DNA of 64,000 nt from Cheiracanthium punctorium. Lineage: Eukaryota > Arthropoda > Arachnida > Araneae > Cheiracanthiidae. Position 1 is the stretch's first letter. Each line of letters opens with the position of its first letter. Below the pieces are notes generated by a model. The model did not search any database. It was not told the origin of the DNA and saw only the letters and a program-made list of their open reading frames with translations. Both the position numbers and the translations under genes were made by a program. Positions 21,734 to 33,559 of this stretch are shown here, piece after piece. The stretch spans positions 62,001 through 126,000 of the forward strand of contig JAWZYV010013544.1 in the NCBI GenBank assembly GCA_038373885.1, written 5' to 3'.

Positions 21734-22259
21734 CTGTGAAACTCCACAAGAGACTGATTTTCTGTTAGTCCTCGAGAATCTTACCGGCCAAAGCAAATAG
21801 CACTTAAAAGAAGAAATGATTTTAATAAAGTGCTAGTTATATTGCATGAAGATTCGTAACTTTACATGTCCGAAATAAACATAAAATAAGTTAACTTGAG
21901 TACAACTTTTCATAGAGATGGACGCGAAACGACTTTACATGTCCTACATAATCTTGAGTACCACTTTTGATAGGGATGGACGCGAGACCAGACAGAGATT
22001 TACAACTTTTTTTTTGCGAGACGAGGCAAACATTTTTAATATTACGATATAGGAATTTTGAGAGACGAGACAAAGATTTTAGGCTGTTTTGCGCCTATCT
22101 TTCGTCTCTCATCCATCCCTAACTTTTGAAATGTTTTTAGAAAAGCAAATTTAAAACTTGATGTTGTCGTTTAAAAGTGACAAAAGAGTGTTATTTTTTT
22201 TTTCAAAATTAAAAATCATCAATTTAACAAGTAACTTAATAAATTCCCCTAATAGCACA

Positions 22260-22600
22260 ACTGTCACCCGTGACTAAAAAGTGACCACGCGAAACAGTGA
22301 CATTAGAGTCACAAAGAGTCGCTGTGACGCCGCCGTTTAGTCACGCCACAGTCCCTATGTCCGCCCACGGTGACGTCACAATGCGATCCCGCAGAGTAGT
22401 CACAACTGCGACGACGGTTGCCGCTGTGACCCTTTAGTGACGACACAGAGCGGTCGCAGTCACAGATGTGACTACAATGCGTCGTCACAGCGTAGTCGCG
22501 ATCACACTGCAACTGAAATGTGCCGGTACATAGTGGTCACAATGGCAACTCCGATATCACAAAAGTGTCGCAACCGCAACCCTCGTCACTACATTACTCG
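22260..22600. repeat. Left subterminal GTCAC/GTGAC array
   Basis: By hand count this segment has 9 GTCAC and 8 GTGAC pentamers in about 340 bp. Chance would give fewer than one under equal base frequencies. Motifs occur in both orientations without a fixed period and include one full TGACGTCA. CpG and GC content rise sharply relative to both flanks. Confidence 0.85.
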
Positions 22601-23467
22601 TATGGGACTATTTTGAAAGACAAGCAATTATTAGTTTTCAAAGTAAATTAGGAGAAAGCGTTTGAGGTCCCTAAAATTTCTTTATAACGGTATTTTAAGT
22701 TTTGTACGTTATTAAAATGTGGGACATTCTAGTTTAGTTATGCGTCAAACATGCTTTATAGATTGGTTACACGAGGGCTATCTGCCTAAGGAGTCAACAG
22801 GCCCATGTTGACAAGATAAACATAACTAGAAAATTCCAGATAATGATGAATTAAAAAAGTAAAAACAAACATTTCATAATACTAATATGTATACTTACAT
22901 TTTTGATGCAGCTAGCAAGATCGCAGCAGTCAAACACAACATAAATAGTAAAAAAGCTGTACTATGGTTACGCACATACACACCTAACTTTAGGGTAACA
23001 TTTTGCTATGTATTGTACAGGTTGTTTAGATCAAATGATTTTTCTTATGTTAGCTATTCTAAATAGGAATTTCTACATCTATACCTGTTGCATAACTACA
23101 TAACTCAAATTTTATGGAAAAAAATAATTTTATACATTAAAATATGCTATGAGATTATGTATATTAAAAACAGTGAAAGTAAAAATTTACCTGTAATAGT
23201 GTTATCCAAGTAATTTGTAGAATTAATGTTGTATCAAAACTAACAGGGCTTCAACATTGAAGCAAATGCTATTCTTATATTGCTCCAACGATGAAACCTA
23301 ATTAGTTGTCTTGAACAGCTTAACAATTAACCAAAGAAATTAAACTTTTCGAAAGTTCAATGAGAAATCGGAAAAATTGTATCCTAAAAAATTTACTTGA
23401 TTCATAATTCATCAATTATAACTCTGTCGTTGCTCAACGTCTGCCACCGAAAATCGAAATTAAAGCC

Positions 23468-23499
<32 letters not shown>

Positions 23500-23623
23500 A
23501 GAGAGAGAGAATGGTTGCTGCACCGGAAATTCGCCAAACTCTCCAATTTTAAAGCATAACTAGAGCCTTCCCCCTCCCTCCACCCGCACCATATTAACTT
23601 CGTCTTTCGTATTTTATGTGCAT

Positions 23624-23657
<34 letters not shown>

Positions 23658-24372
23658 TATATTGTAATTATTCAGCTTAAAATTTGCCTTAATAGCTGTT
23701 ATATTAAATTTTACTATATTAAAATTGTTTTCCTTTTGCTGTGATTTTTGTTTTTCTCAATTGCTCTGGAAAGTGAAGTGCTTCTTATTTTATGTTTGTA
23801 AGGAATTTGAATATAATTACACACTGTTCATTTAGCCCGAACGTAGCTTATAAAAATTTACAGGGCCAGATTATGATCAACAGGGGCCCCGGGCATTGAT
23901 GAATTTGGGGGTCCCCATCAATAAAATTTGTTTTCTTTTTCATAAAATTTTGACATATAAAAGAATATTTCAGAGCAATATTTGAAACTGGGGGTACTTT
24001 CGAACCGGGGACCCTGGGCAAAGTCCCGATTTGCCCATGCGATAATAAGGGTCAGAAAATTTATCAAATGTATGTAAACAAAAGAGTCTGAATATTGTAT
24101 AATGAATACTGAAGTGTGAAGGTCCCGGTTTCGGATCAATTCGCGGAGCTGTCGATCTAATAGTCTGGAGTTTTGGTTGGTTTTCTCCAGATGTAACGTG
24201 AATGCCCATTAGAACCCCTTAAAAAGTCCTCCGACTAAGGTCCCAGGATAGTATTCTCCACTGCATCTTTTCAATAATGAGAGTGAAAAGGTTAAGCATG
24301 GAAACGCTGTTAATTGCTTATATGCATATAGAATGTTATTATAAACTCACTTAAACAAAAATCATATAAACA

Positions 24373-24470
24373 GTATGCACGTTTCGAATGGTACAAAAGG
24401 TCGACCCTCCTTCACCACGCTCCTGAAAAGAAGGGTGGACCCTTTGTACAACCCGAAACGTGCGTACTAT
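24373..24470. repeat. Hairpin with about 40-nt arms
   Basis: GTATGCACGTTTCGAATGGT (24373 on) pairs with the complement of 24432-24470 (GGACCCTTTGTACAAC, CGAAACGTGCGTAC), around a loop of roughly 20 nt. It may be a tiny fold-back element or an RNA hairpin. No target duplication was identified. Confidence 0.6.
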
Positions 24471-26079
24471 TCTTCAGTGAAATTTGGATAATACGAATTT
24501 TTTGTCGATTCCTAGAATTTTTTTATTTATCACTTTTTTCTGCGAGAATATATATTGTTCGGAATTTTTAGTTATTTCGAATTTTTTCTCTGCTCTTTTC
24601 TGTGTATTATTATGCTATACCATATTATCTATTTTTCCACTGAAAAGAGGTTTAACAACTTAAAAGTTTATTAGACAGAGAAAAGTTTATTAGACAGATC
24701 TTTTTTTTTTTATTAGAAAGCTTATTTACTTAAAAGTTTATTTTATTCCCCATGGAGTACGAGGTAGCAGCAATTTTGTAAAATTTTCCAGGAGCGACCC
24801 TAAGGTACGTGTTGCCCCCCTGCAAACGTAAAAAAGGCTCTCCTTTTATACATTTTCCACGTTTTGAGCTCGATATTGCGGCCCCCAAAAAACAGCGCCT
24901 CGGTGCGATGCTTACTTTACCGTATCGGGCAGCCCTTGAAATTTCCAATAAACTATTAAAAGATCCTTTGAAAAGAAACATATATAATGACACTTATACA
25001 TACCTCTTATTAAAATAGACAGGCAGTTTTTTATTTTCTGTCTTCAAACGCATAAAAAAATTCATCTGTACTACGTATAAATAATCTGAATTAATGTCGC
25101 CAAATCCGCGATAACAAATCGAGGCTTATAAACTCGACGCGGGAGACGTTAGCTGAGCACACAAGAATTTCTTGGACTAGCCGTCTGGTATGCGTATCTA
25201 GTTTTCCATGAGAGGCAGGCCCCAAGGTAAAGAAAATATAATTCCTAAAGAACCCATTGCTTTCTATTTTTGACTATTACATGACGGTGGATTTTAAAAG
25301 GGGCTTAACGTAGAAAAAATCTTCAAGTATTTTTTTTTCAGGAAAATTTTAGCAAAATTGTGAAAAATTAATATGAATTATAAAAATAATGAATACCGAT
25401 TATGAATTTTATAAGAAGTTAAAATTCATATTCTGTACATAGGAACTCATATACAGGGTGGGGGTTTCACTGTGGATGTAGCGAACATTTTTATAGCATA
25501 CTGAACTCATTAGTTTTATTTTAGTTTTTAGTACTAAAATATTTGAAAGCACCATATGAACTCTTCCTCTTACACCCCCTCCCCCCTCCAAAAAAAAATC
25601 TTAACTGTGACCCTGCCTTTGGGTGTACGGAAAACACTTCTACACAGTATGAAAGTAAAATAATATTATTTAATTAAAATAACGAAATTTTATGCTAACA
25701 CTACGAAATATATACAGTCCCATTGCCGCCAAATAGTGCTGGTCCGGTACATTTTAAACAGTACCACGCCGTTAACTTTTTTGTGCATGTCATAGACACA
25801 GAATATATGTATTTCATTATTTCCTAACACAGACTCCGGTTACAATTCTGAACTCTTGTACTTTTTGGAATAATAACTTTTTTTGTACAAATGATATTAT
25901 TTTAAAATGAAATAATTTATTTTAAAATTAATAACTTCAACTATAATCCACTACTTTAAAACTACGAGATTTTATCATATTAGTCGTTATCACTTTAGCA
26001 TTTGCTCATTAAATATTTGAAATAAGGTATCACTCAAAAAAATGTGATTACAAATAAGTTTGTTTGCTAAGTCGCAAAG

Positions 26080-26345
26080 AGCAGTCACTATGACGTCACA
26101 ACAAATGGCAGTCACAAATCAGTCCCGCAGTGACTTCACAAAGCGATCACTTAGTGACCCATCACACAGTAGTCACAGGGTGACTTCACAGTGACGTCAC
26201 CTGGTAACTGGTCACAAAAACGGGTCGCAGTGACCACACAGTGGAGTCGCATCACTCACAAGTCATAATGTAACTAGTTTGTGATAGTCCTGTGACAGTT
26301 GTGACCCTCTGTGACGTTACAGCGACTGTTTTGTGACCATCTGTG
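26080..26345. repeat. Right subterminal GTCAC/GTGAC array
   Basis: I count 6 GTCAC and 9 GTGAC in about 265 bp, again in both orientations, including TGACGTCA at two sites. Composition and motif mirror the left array, which places the two arrays at the two ends of one element. Confidence 0.85.
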
Positions 26346-27177
26346 CTATTAGTGTCTTTATATCTTTATTGTACGTTTCTTTGTTTCTTGCACTATCTAG
26401 GGTCAGGTGGGGGAAAATGGTACGAAATTCATATATTTTTTTAAAAGGTCATAAAATAAAGCTGCTAAATTTATGTTAATTAAACTATTGATGTATATTA
26501 CTTACATTTGACATGTAGATAGACAATGCAGCATTATTGTTTAAAGTTATCAAAATACTTTTCTGCGGAATCATTTTTAAGTACGCATATATTGCTACCC
26601 CCATTTTTTTTCTATCATGGGGGGAAATAGGGGTAGCACAAAGGTAGCTATGTATTTTTATAAAAAGCATGTTAAAAACGCACCTCAGTAATCGATCCTA
26701 AGTATGAAAGAAATAAAAAGCGCACAGTTTAATGTATCCCTATATATATTGAAAGAAAAATGCACAAAAAGGATTATTTGCCAAAATATTTTGCTAAAGA
26801 AATAATGTCCACGATTATCAAAGTCAAGTTCAGTTAGCATCTGGTAAATGTTACTTGGTTCCGCAAAATTAATATCTGACAATAAACAGTAAATTAAAAT
26901 ATCAATTTGATTGATTATAACAATTTTTTCAGGAATGCTTACTTAAGGAGAAATAGAAATATCATTATCATACAGGACTTTGCTAAGTGCATATATCGCC
27001 ATTTAACAACGCCTCAGAAAAAAAAGAAAAATTAATAGAAATCATAATTTTATTCTTATCTTTCAGGTAATATTCAGTTCTCTTAAAGTATGCCCATTAA
27101 TATGTTTCAAAAAATAAATTCTTAAGCAAATAATAAGAATTCTAGAAGCTAGTCTTTGGGCATCACTGTTAAAAGTT

Positions 27178-27455
27178 GAATTTAAAAGTTGAATGTTGGT
27201 TAAAATGCATAATAGGAATTTTATATTACTAGTATTTACACAAAGCGGCCAGCTTTGCAGCCCATTATCTTACTGTTCTTTATACCTAGTACAATGTTGG
27301 CCAAATTGTTGGACTCTTTTCAACGAAAACCTCTCTTTTTTTTTAATTTGTCATCATATTTATTTAGGTTAGGGTTGCTACAAATTCAGGGTGCTGGTGG
27401 TAAAAGCTGCTGGCGGCCATCCCAATCACTGACATTGCAAAATGTATGAAAAGCA
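27178..27455. repeat. Dispersed repeat C, copy 1
   Basis: About 275 bp align with 41457-41731, sharing GTTGGTTAAAAT-CATAATAGG, CCATTATCTTACTGTTCTTT, GTTGGCCAAATTG-TGGACTC, AGGTTAGGGTTGCTACAAAT and CTGACATTGC-AAATGTATGA. No terminal inverted repeats or coding frame were identified. Class unknown. Confidence 0.7.
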
Positions 27456-27479
27456 GAATTGGTGTGATTTGGGTCATTT

Positions 27480-27976
27480 ATGTCGATTAGAACTTTTGTG
27501 ACGTCATGGTTACTCTATACGAGACTCGCCCCAAGCCGTACCCCACCAGATTGAATTGGACCTTATGCTTCTTTTTTTGCCTTCCATTTGCCCTTGCTGC
27601 TTCTGGACTTCGCCGACGTGTCCAGCCCAGCCATGTTTTCGGGATTTTCTCCGGCTCTACGTGATGCAAGTATCAACATCGGTGACGCTTCCCGACGTCG
27701 TATCTGATCTGTACTGATCCGGGCCTTCGGCCCCCTCCCTACCTCAAGATAAAGAACCACAAGATTTCTACTACCAACTGAAGATAAAGTATTATGCTAA
27801 CGCGCTCCATTAACATCGAGATTCAGTTCAGATCAGTTCTTCGAGAATCTCCTTCATAATACATGAGCTATCAATATGACATGGCTTACATTCTTCATAC
27901 TGGAGATTAGCTCCTCGCGAGCAAGCGCTCCACTAAATTTCCCACAGTCAGTCCTCGAGAATCTTAAAGCGATTCC
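27480..27976. other. GC-rich segment of unknown nature
   Basis: 27487-27760 is clearly richer in GC than its surroundings. On the minus strand it holds overlapping frames (65 and 60 codons, Lys/Arg/Ser-rich) with no splice or homology support. The next part contains repeated CTCGAGAATCT motifs, and at 27898-27955 a segment similar to the 91-bp insertion at 16773-16863. It could be a retroelement end or an old gene fragment. Confidence 0.35.
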
Positions 27977-29262
27977 CTCTATGAAGCTCCATTAGAGACT
28001 GATCTTCAGTCAGTCCTCGAGAATCTTACAGGTCAAAGAAAATACTTAAAGAAGAAATGTTTTTAAAAAAGTGATAGTTATATTCCATGAAGATTCGTAA
28101 CTTTACATGCCCTACATAAACATAATATAAGTTAACTTGAGTACGACTTTTGATAGAGATGGACGCGAGACGACTTTTTGCGAGACCAGACAGAGATTTA
28201 CAACTCTTTTTGCGAGACGAGACAAACCTTTTTAACATTACGATATAGGAATTTTGCGAGACGAGACAAAGATTTTAGGCTGTTTTGCGAAACGACTATT
28301 TTTCATCTCGCGTCCATCCCTATCTTATGAAATGTTTTTAGAAAGGCAAATTTTAAACTTGATGTCATCGTTTAAAAATAAGAAAAGAGTGTTAATTTGT
28401 TTTCAAAATTAAAAATCATCAATTTAACAAGTCACTTAAATAAATTCTTTATATCTTTATTGTATGTTTCTTTGTTTCATGTACTGACTAGTGTCAGGTG
28501 GGGGAAAATGGTAGGAAATTCATATATTTTTTTAAAAGGTCATAAAATGAAGCTGTTAAATTTACGTTAATTAAACTATTGATGTATATTACTTACATTT
28601 GGCATATAGATAGATAATGCAGCATTATTGTTTAAAGTTATCAAAATATTTTCTGCGGAATCATTTATAACTACGCAAATATTGCTACCCCCCCATTTTT
28701 TCCATCATGGGGGAAAATAAGGGTAGCACAAAGGTAGCTATGTATTTTTATGAAAAGCATGTTAAAAATCTACCTCCGTAATCGATCCTAAGTATGAATG
28801 AAATAAAAAGCACACAGTTTAATGTATCCTTAAATATACTGAAAGAAACAAAATGCACAAAAAGGATTATTTGCCAAAATATTTAGCTAAAGAAATAATG
28901 TCCAAGATTATCAAAGTCAAGTTCAGTCAGTATCTGGTAAATGTTACTTGGTTCCACAAAATTAATATCTGACAATGCACGGTAAATTAAAATATCAATT
29001 TGATTGATTATAACTATTGTTTCAGGAATGCTTACTAAAGGAGAAATAGAAATATCATTATCATACAAAACTTTGTTAAGTGTATATATCGCCATTTAAC
29101 CCCACCTCAGAAAAAAAAAAAAGAAAAATTAGTAGAAATCATAATTTTATTCTTATCTTTTTAGTAATATCCATTTCTCTTAAAGTATGTCCATTAATAT
29201 ATTTCAAAATATAAATTCTTAATAATAAGGAATCTAGAAGCTAGTCCTTCGGCATCACTGTT
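27977..29262. repeat. Dispersed host repeat H, copy 2 (uninterrupted)
   Basis: The counterpart of 21734-27170 without the CACTA-like insertion. Its sequence CTTAAATAAATTCTTTATATC (about 28436-28455) is the empty site. The minus frame at 28883-29095 conserves SDINF-EPSNIYQ-LTELDFDN. Confidence 0.75.
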
Positions 29263-29431
29263 AACAGGCAATATGTTAAGAGAACAGACAAAAATTTCGT
29301 ACATTTTAATGCTGTTGCGGTGTCTCTTCACTTTAATAGTGTTATAGTAACGTTAAAAAATAAGAACACATCTGAAGTTTTATGATGGGGAAAGTTATTT
29401 TCAATATACGCGCATTTTCCCCCACCTGACA
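28492..29431. mobile_element. Putative TIR element within repeat H (TGTCAGGTGGGGGAAAATG ends)
   Basis: TGTCAGGTGGGGGAAAATG at 28492-28510 is matched by its complement (CATTTTCCCCCACCTGACA) ending at 29431, giving 19-nt inverted ends on a 940-bp element. No target duplication is evident. Copy 1 keeps only the left end (about 26402) and is cut before the right end. An inner inverted motif GCTACCCCC/GGGGTAGC sits at about 28683-28735. Confidence 0.6.
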
Positions 29432-29569
29432 TTATGTAAGTGATTTGCTACATTCTAATATTAGAAATGTAAATGTTTTCCCGTTTGGCCGGCGTCTTGG
29501 GAACCGGCGCCATGGTACTTAAATTTTAGCGCTCAACTAAATGTTCACTTGAGCACTGGCTCCTTACAG

Positions 29570-29816
29570 GCTGAATGGAAAGGACAGGAATATCGGTTCC
29601 CCGCTCAAGGTGTTAAAGTATATTTTGGCGAAGTTCATCTATTACAAAAACGAGAAGATCAACATAATTGATTTGCAAAAAACATTGCCAGAGTTAAATC
29701 TCTACATCAGTCAAGAGTACTTGAGAGCACAAAATACAAACGGGGTCGGGACGATCCCCCGGAAAAAGACAACCAGCGCTAAGGAGCGAACAGTGTCCAG
29801 TATGAAGGAGATTTGA
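29570..29816 (+). CDS. Candidate terminal exon of an unrecognised gene
   Basis: A good acceptor (TGGCTCCTTACAG, AG at 29568-29569) precedes a frame that stays open until TGA 29814-29816. After one base completing a split codon, it runs LNGKDRNIGSPLKVLKYILAK, then NIIDLQKTLPELNLYISQEY and a Lys/Thr/Ser-rich tail ending SSMKEI (81 residues). AATAAA follows at about 29840. The translation is mixed and helix-like (Leu/Ile/Lys/Glu), with codon variety unlike chance frames here. Acceptor, open frame, stop and poly(A) signal are in order. There is no poly(A) tail, so a processed pseudogene is less likely. Upstream exons were not found: everything to the left for 8 kb is repeats. I do not recognise the family. 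Confidence 0.45.
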
Positions 29817-29839
29817 TATAACCCATAGTTGAATGTATT

Positions 29840-29847
29840 AATAAAAT
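29840..29847 (+). terminator. AATAAA polyadenylation signal for the candidate exon
   Basis: TTAATAAAATGG lies about 25 bp after the stop of the frame at 29570-29816, giving a very short 3' UTR if used. Confidence 0.35.
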
Positions 29848-29849
29848 GG

Positions 29850-31990
29850 ACTTTAATAACTGTTTTTGAAAAATCCGTTCTTTCGTCTGCCTCGCACCAC
29901 CCATTGACGCATGCGTAAATTGATCGTTGAAAGGTTCTACTTTTAACCAAACCATTTTGTTAATTTTAAGATGCATTTTGTTAAATCGATTTGGTTGAAT
30001 CAAACTTTTGTCAAATCAACAAAACAAAACTACCAAACTGTTTAATCAAACAAATCTTATTAAATTAAAAAAAATACTTTTTAACGTGCAAGCTTTATTT
30101 ATTTCCAAAAAATACTTACAGCTGTAGACAGTCAATAATTTTTCTACAGGTATATTTAGGAAAAGGTTAAAATTATTTATAACGTTAACGTATGAAATTT
30201 ATTAAGCACCAGTTTTCGAAAGATTAGCGGTTCCATGTTGATTTGCGCCGCACATGAACAGTTCTATCACCCCTAAAGTATTTTACAGGAGTTTTGAATC
30301 AGCCTGATGGTACTGCCAACGGGCGTACATGGAATAATATACACATGGTTAATCCCTTCCGTCTTGCTCCCGTGATATTTTCGGGCTTGAGATTTCAAAA
30401 GCTATGCCCGAGAAAGATAAAGCATATCAATTCTTACGCTCTGATTATGTATATAATATCAAATTTTCCAGAACGTTAAAATGAATGCGTATATTGTACA
30501 TACAATTATTTTCATACAATATTTTTCAAATAAAAAAAGTGGGTGCTTTTACTACCGATTTCTTGAAAATAATACGACCGTTAAGGGGTTAAATTGGACA
30601 GTACTACTTCAAACACCAGGGCATTTTGAGTAGAATTAATGTAATATATATATTCAGTAGTGCTGTAAAAGTAACGACAAAATGAGTATCCGTATGTATT
30701 TGTTACTTAGATGTTCGCTATTCGTTACTAAGTATTCGTTACTCGTTACTTTCGTTACTAATAATAGAATCGGTAATAGGGTGTTATATGTGCCCCATAA
30801 CAACACATCCGGGACAGTGTTGTTATGGGTATATGCCGCCCATACATAAACCCATAACAAAACCTAACCAAAAAGAATTTTTTTTAGCGAAGTTGTACAA
30901 AGTTGTATTTAGAGCTTATTTTCTCTGATTTACAGATTGTTTTTATACACATTTATGGTGTTATACAATGCTAAATTATCCGAATTACGGAGTGCACATA
31001 GAAATCTTCCAAAGACATATGCCATTCTTTTTTTTTCTCAACCCCCCCTTTTTAACATTCTGAACGCTGGTTTAACCTGTTCATTCTTATCATAAAAAGT
31101 GTAAAGGAAAGCTTGTGACTCGTGTTTTTTCTGGGAGCGGGTTCTCGAATACTGAGATCCAGGGATTGGGCCACATATATTAAATTCACAGGGCAGGGGA
31201 TCTCTATGATATCAACTACTTTGCGTCTCTATAAGCATAATATCTTTATTATTTGTGAGTTCTTATTTCATATCAAAAACTTCTTTTGCTGGACGATTTT
31301 TCGAAGTAAATTAAAAATTACCATATTTTAAATTAAAATTGTTTAATTCAGTGAGAATGATCTATTTTTAAGATATTTCCAGTTCTATTTCTGCACTTTT
31401 GGGATGAAAGGGGTTAGCCCCTTCTGTGGGTGCATATATGAGAGCATTCTTTAAACAAAATTTTCACTCCTTTCATACAGAAAGAATGGTTGCACCGGAC
31501 TATGCGTATTCCATGAGTTCATGGAATAAAATGTACCATAAAATAGGGCAGATGGCCCCCTAAACGCCGACATTTTAGAAACATACTGAACTTTATTGAA
31601 TTATTTTAATACCAGTGACTTACGCAGGAGTGGGCATAGAAATCCCGGGTAGCTCCCAATTTTTTATATATTTTTTAAACAATTACTTAAAAAATGTGTT
31701 TAGGTTTCCATGCTAAATATTTTTTTTAGTTCCAAATAATGTTTCAAATAATAAAAATGTGTGAATTCGTTTACTTTATAAAAATATATTTTTTTAAAAG
31801 GTGTATTTAAATAATTTGTTATTTATTACTCATATTTCGATTCTAGCTAAAAAAAAGAAAAAGTTAAGTTCGCAATCCTGCTTCGGAACCACCCTGAAAG
31901 AAAGAATTCTGATTGCAACACTATTTAGTACTAAAATGTTAGAAAGCCCGAAATTAGCACCCCTTACTAACATGCTTCTCTTATATGTAT
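29850..31990. other. Unassigned stretch
   Basis: I find no supported gene. There are TTAA-ending motifs near 30572-30592 (CGTTAAGGGGTTAA) that resemble piggyBac ends, without a matching partner. Repeated CGTTACT motifs (about 30700-30760) and a C-run precede 31060. Confidence 0.3.
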
Positions 31991-32015
31991 TGCTCCTCTA
32001 CAATTATAAGAACCC

Positions 32016-32230
32016 CCCCCCCCCCCCCGCAAAAAAAAGTTCAACTGCGCATAAGAACATACTATACACCGCCCAGCAAACACAGCCGTATCGGGTTAGG
32101 GATGGGCCGTCATCGGCAGTACCGTTTCGATGTCGGCATTGGCATAATGGTAATTGGGACGGTGTCGGTTCTGTGCTGGCAAAACGATTTGGCGTAGGCA
32201 AATAAAAGTTGATTTCGGGCATGCAACGGT
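32016..32230. repeat. C-tract and GC-rich repeat E, copy 1
   Basis: A run of about 16 C at about 32017 is followed by GCAAACACAGCCGTATCGGG (about 32087) and a GC-rich stretch. The motif reappears inverted (CCGATAGGGCTGTGTTTGC, about 36857-36875) at the end of the GC-rich block at 36590-36880. Function and class are unknown. Confidence 0.45.
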
Positions 32231-32544
32231 CCGATAGCGGCTAGCCTTTTAGGGTTAACATGTGATTTTGGCGATGTACTGCACCAAACGTCAAAACCGA
32301 TATCGTTCCAGAAGTGTAATTTCTAAACTGAACGGTATAAAGCCAGCACAAGCAGCACATATATATTGTTATAATAATTCTTTTTAATTTATGATTTCAA
32401 TAGTTACTATTTACAATGTTTTGAGTCCGTTGGATTCAAGTGCCTCCTTCACATGCGAAAAAAAGGAGGGAAAGGGGGCAATCATTCTATCTGGTTAATT
32501 TACCTGAGGTCCTGTCCAGCGTTCTGGTCTACCGCGCAACTTAC

Positions 32545-32649
32545 AAAATGTATATTCTTCACTCCCTTATCATACAACCGTATACATATATGTGAGTTGC
32601 AGAAGTCGTAACCCCCCCCCCCCATGAATAATTTCTGGCTACGCCACTG
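32545..32649. mobile_element. Truncated hAT MITE, reverse-oriented relative of 39086-39258
   Basis: TATATTCTTCACT, ATCATACA, GTATACATATATGTGAGTTGCAG and CGTAACCCCCC match the interior of the 39086 element in reverse complement, ending in TTCTGGCTACGCCACTG. The other end is missing, so no target duplication can be checked. Confidence 0.6.
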
Positions 32650-33227
32650 ATTCACGTACATATAGCTTACTCATAGTAGTCATATGACTTACTATATAGT
32701 AGGGTAAATTATTGGAGGCGTTCGAGCTCTATGGGTCCATAGAATTCTACATAATTCATTACATAAATTCTACATACTATGTAAGGTAAGTATCCATGTT
32801 AGTCTCTTCCTACCATATTATAAGATAAAAATAGAAGCAAAATAAAAAATCCAAAGGAGGAAAAAAAAAACATTTCCGATGAGATAGTGCATTTTAGACA
32901 TATCTGAACTTTTCTTCATTTCATACTTTCAATTGCATAATCTGATTTTAATTAACTAGAGCCTGGCGAGGGCAGCTTATAGTAACATTGTGTGTTACAT
33001 GGCGTCGCAATGAATACTAAATCATGATTGAAATCAAAAGAAGAAAATTTTTAAAAGTACAATAAAGGTTTTTTAAACGTTTGTAAATGGCGTGAATACT
33101 TTTTTATGTTAGTATAAATTAGTTTTCTGTATTTAATGATAAATTATTGGGTGGGCTCAGCCCCTATTTACAATTTATTGGGGGGGCTCGAGCCCCACGG
33201 GCCCATATAACTCTACGCCTATGGGTC

Positions 33228-33320
33228 TACCGCGCATCTGTCAATCTACAGTTTAGATGTTGGTGATTTTCTCCAGATGTATTGAATATGCGTTAGATAA
33301 GTTAACCAGTTTTTTATGAC
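33228..33320 (+). repeat. SINE body fragment
   Basis: GGTCTACCGCGCATCTGTCAAT, CAGTTTAGATGTTGG and GATTTTCTCCAGATGTA match the body of the SINE at 33560-33900 but lack the A-box part. A third diverged copy lies at 24110-24200. Confidence 0.6.
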
Positions 33321-33559
33321 TTAGTATTGAAGGGGTTTCTAAGCGCCCACCCCCACTACTCAATTGCGGCAGTTTCTGTCTAGTTATTCACAACTCTGAA
33401 ATAATTATATGACTATAATTTTCATTTTATATAAAGTGATAGTTGTTAAGTACTTCTAATTTAAAAATAATAATAAAATTAATTAATTAATTAATTAAAA
33501 ATAAAATACATACAATGCATAACATTAAACGCTGCATTTTAAAAGTTCACAAAAGGAGC

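Larger units (their letters stand above)
22247..26354. mobile_element. 4.1-kb non-autonomous CACTA-like DNA element with GTCAC/GTGAC subterminal arrays
   Basis: The left terminus is CCCTAATAGCACAACTGTCAC. The right terminus, read inward, is CACTAATAGCACAGATGGTCAC. The flanking dinucleotide TC (22245-22246, 26355-26356) occurs once in the uninterrupted relative at about 28448. Terminal CACTA, a 2-3-bp duplication and dense short motifs behind each end fit the CACTA/EnSpm group, in which subterminal motifs bind transposase. The 3.4-kb interior has no transposase frame. It holds poly(A)+(GA)n (about 23467-23510), (TA)n (about 23626-23660), a SINE-like piece (24110-24200), a hairpin (24373-24470) and repeat G (24790-24945). 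Confidence 0.7.
21734..27170. repeat. Dispersed host repeat H, copy 1, interrupted by a 4.1-kb insertion
   Basis: 21734-22246 and 26355-27170 align continuously with 27977-29262: shared AGACTGAT---AGTCCTCGAGAATCTTA, GAGATGGACGCGA, AAAATCATCAATTTAACAAGT, TCAGGTGGGGGAAAATGG, and CATCTAGAAG-like right ends. The join in the second copy falls exactly where the large insertion sits in this one. The right portion contains a minus-strand frame (26685-26882) whose translation (SDINFAEPSNIYQ, LTELDFDN) is kept in the second copy, suggesting a decayed protein-coding element. Confidence 0.75.

Noticed and set aside
22309..22512. Cys/Asp/Arg/His-rich 67-codon minus frame that looks like a repeat protein
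   Set aside because: The apparent protein repeat is produced by the GTCAC/GTGAC DNA motifs of the transposon end.
22260..22600. CRISPR-like array
   Set aside because: Motifs are 5 bp, in both orientations and irregularly spaced; there are no uniform repeats or spacers, and the DNA is eukaryotic.
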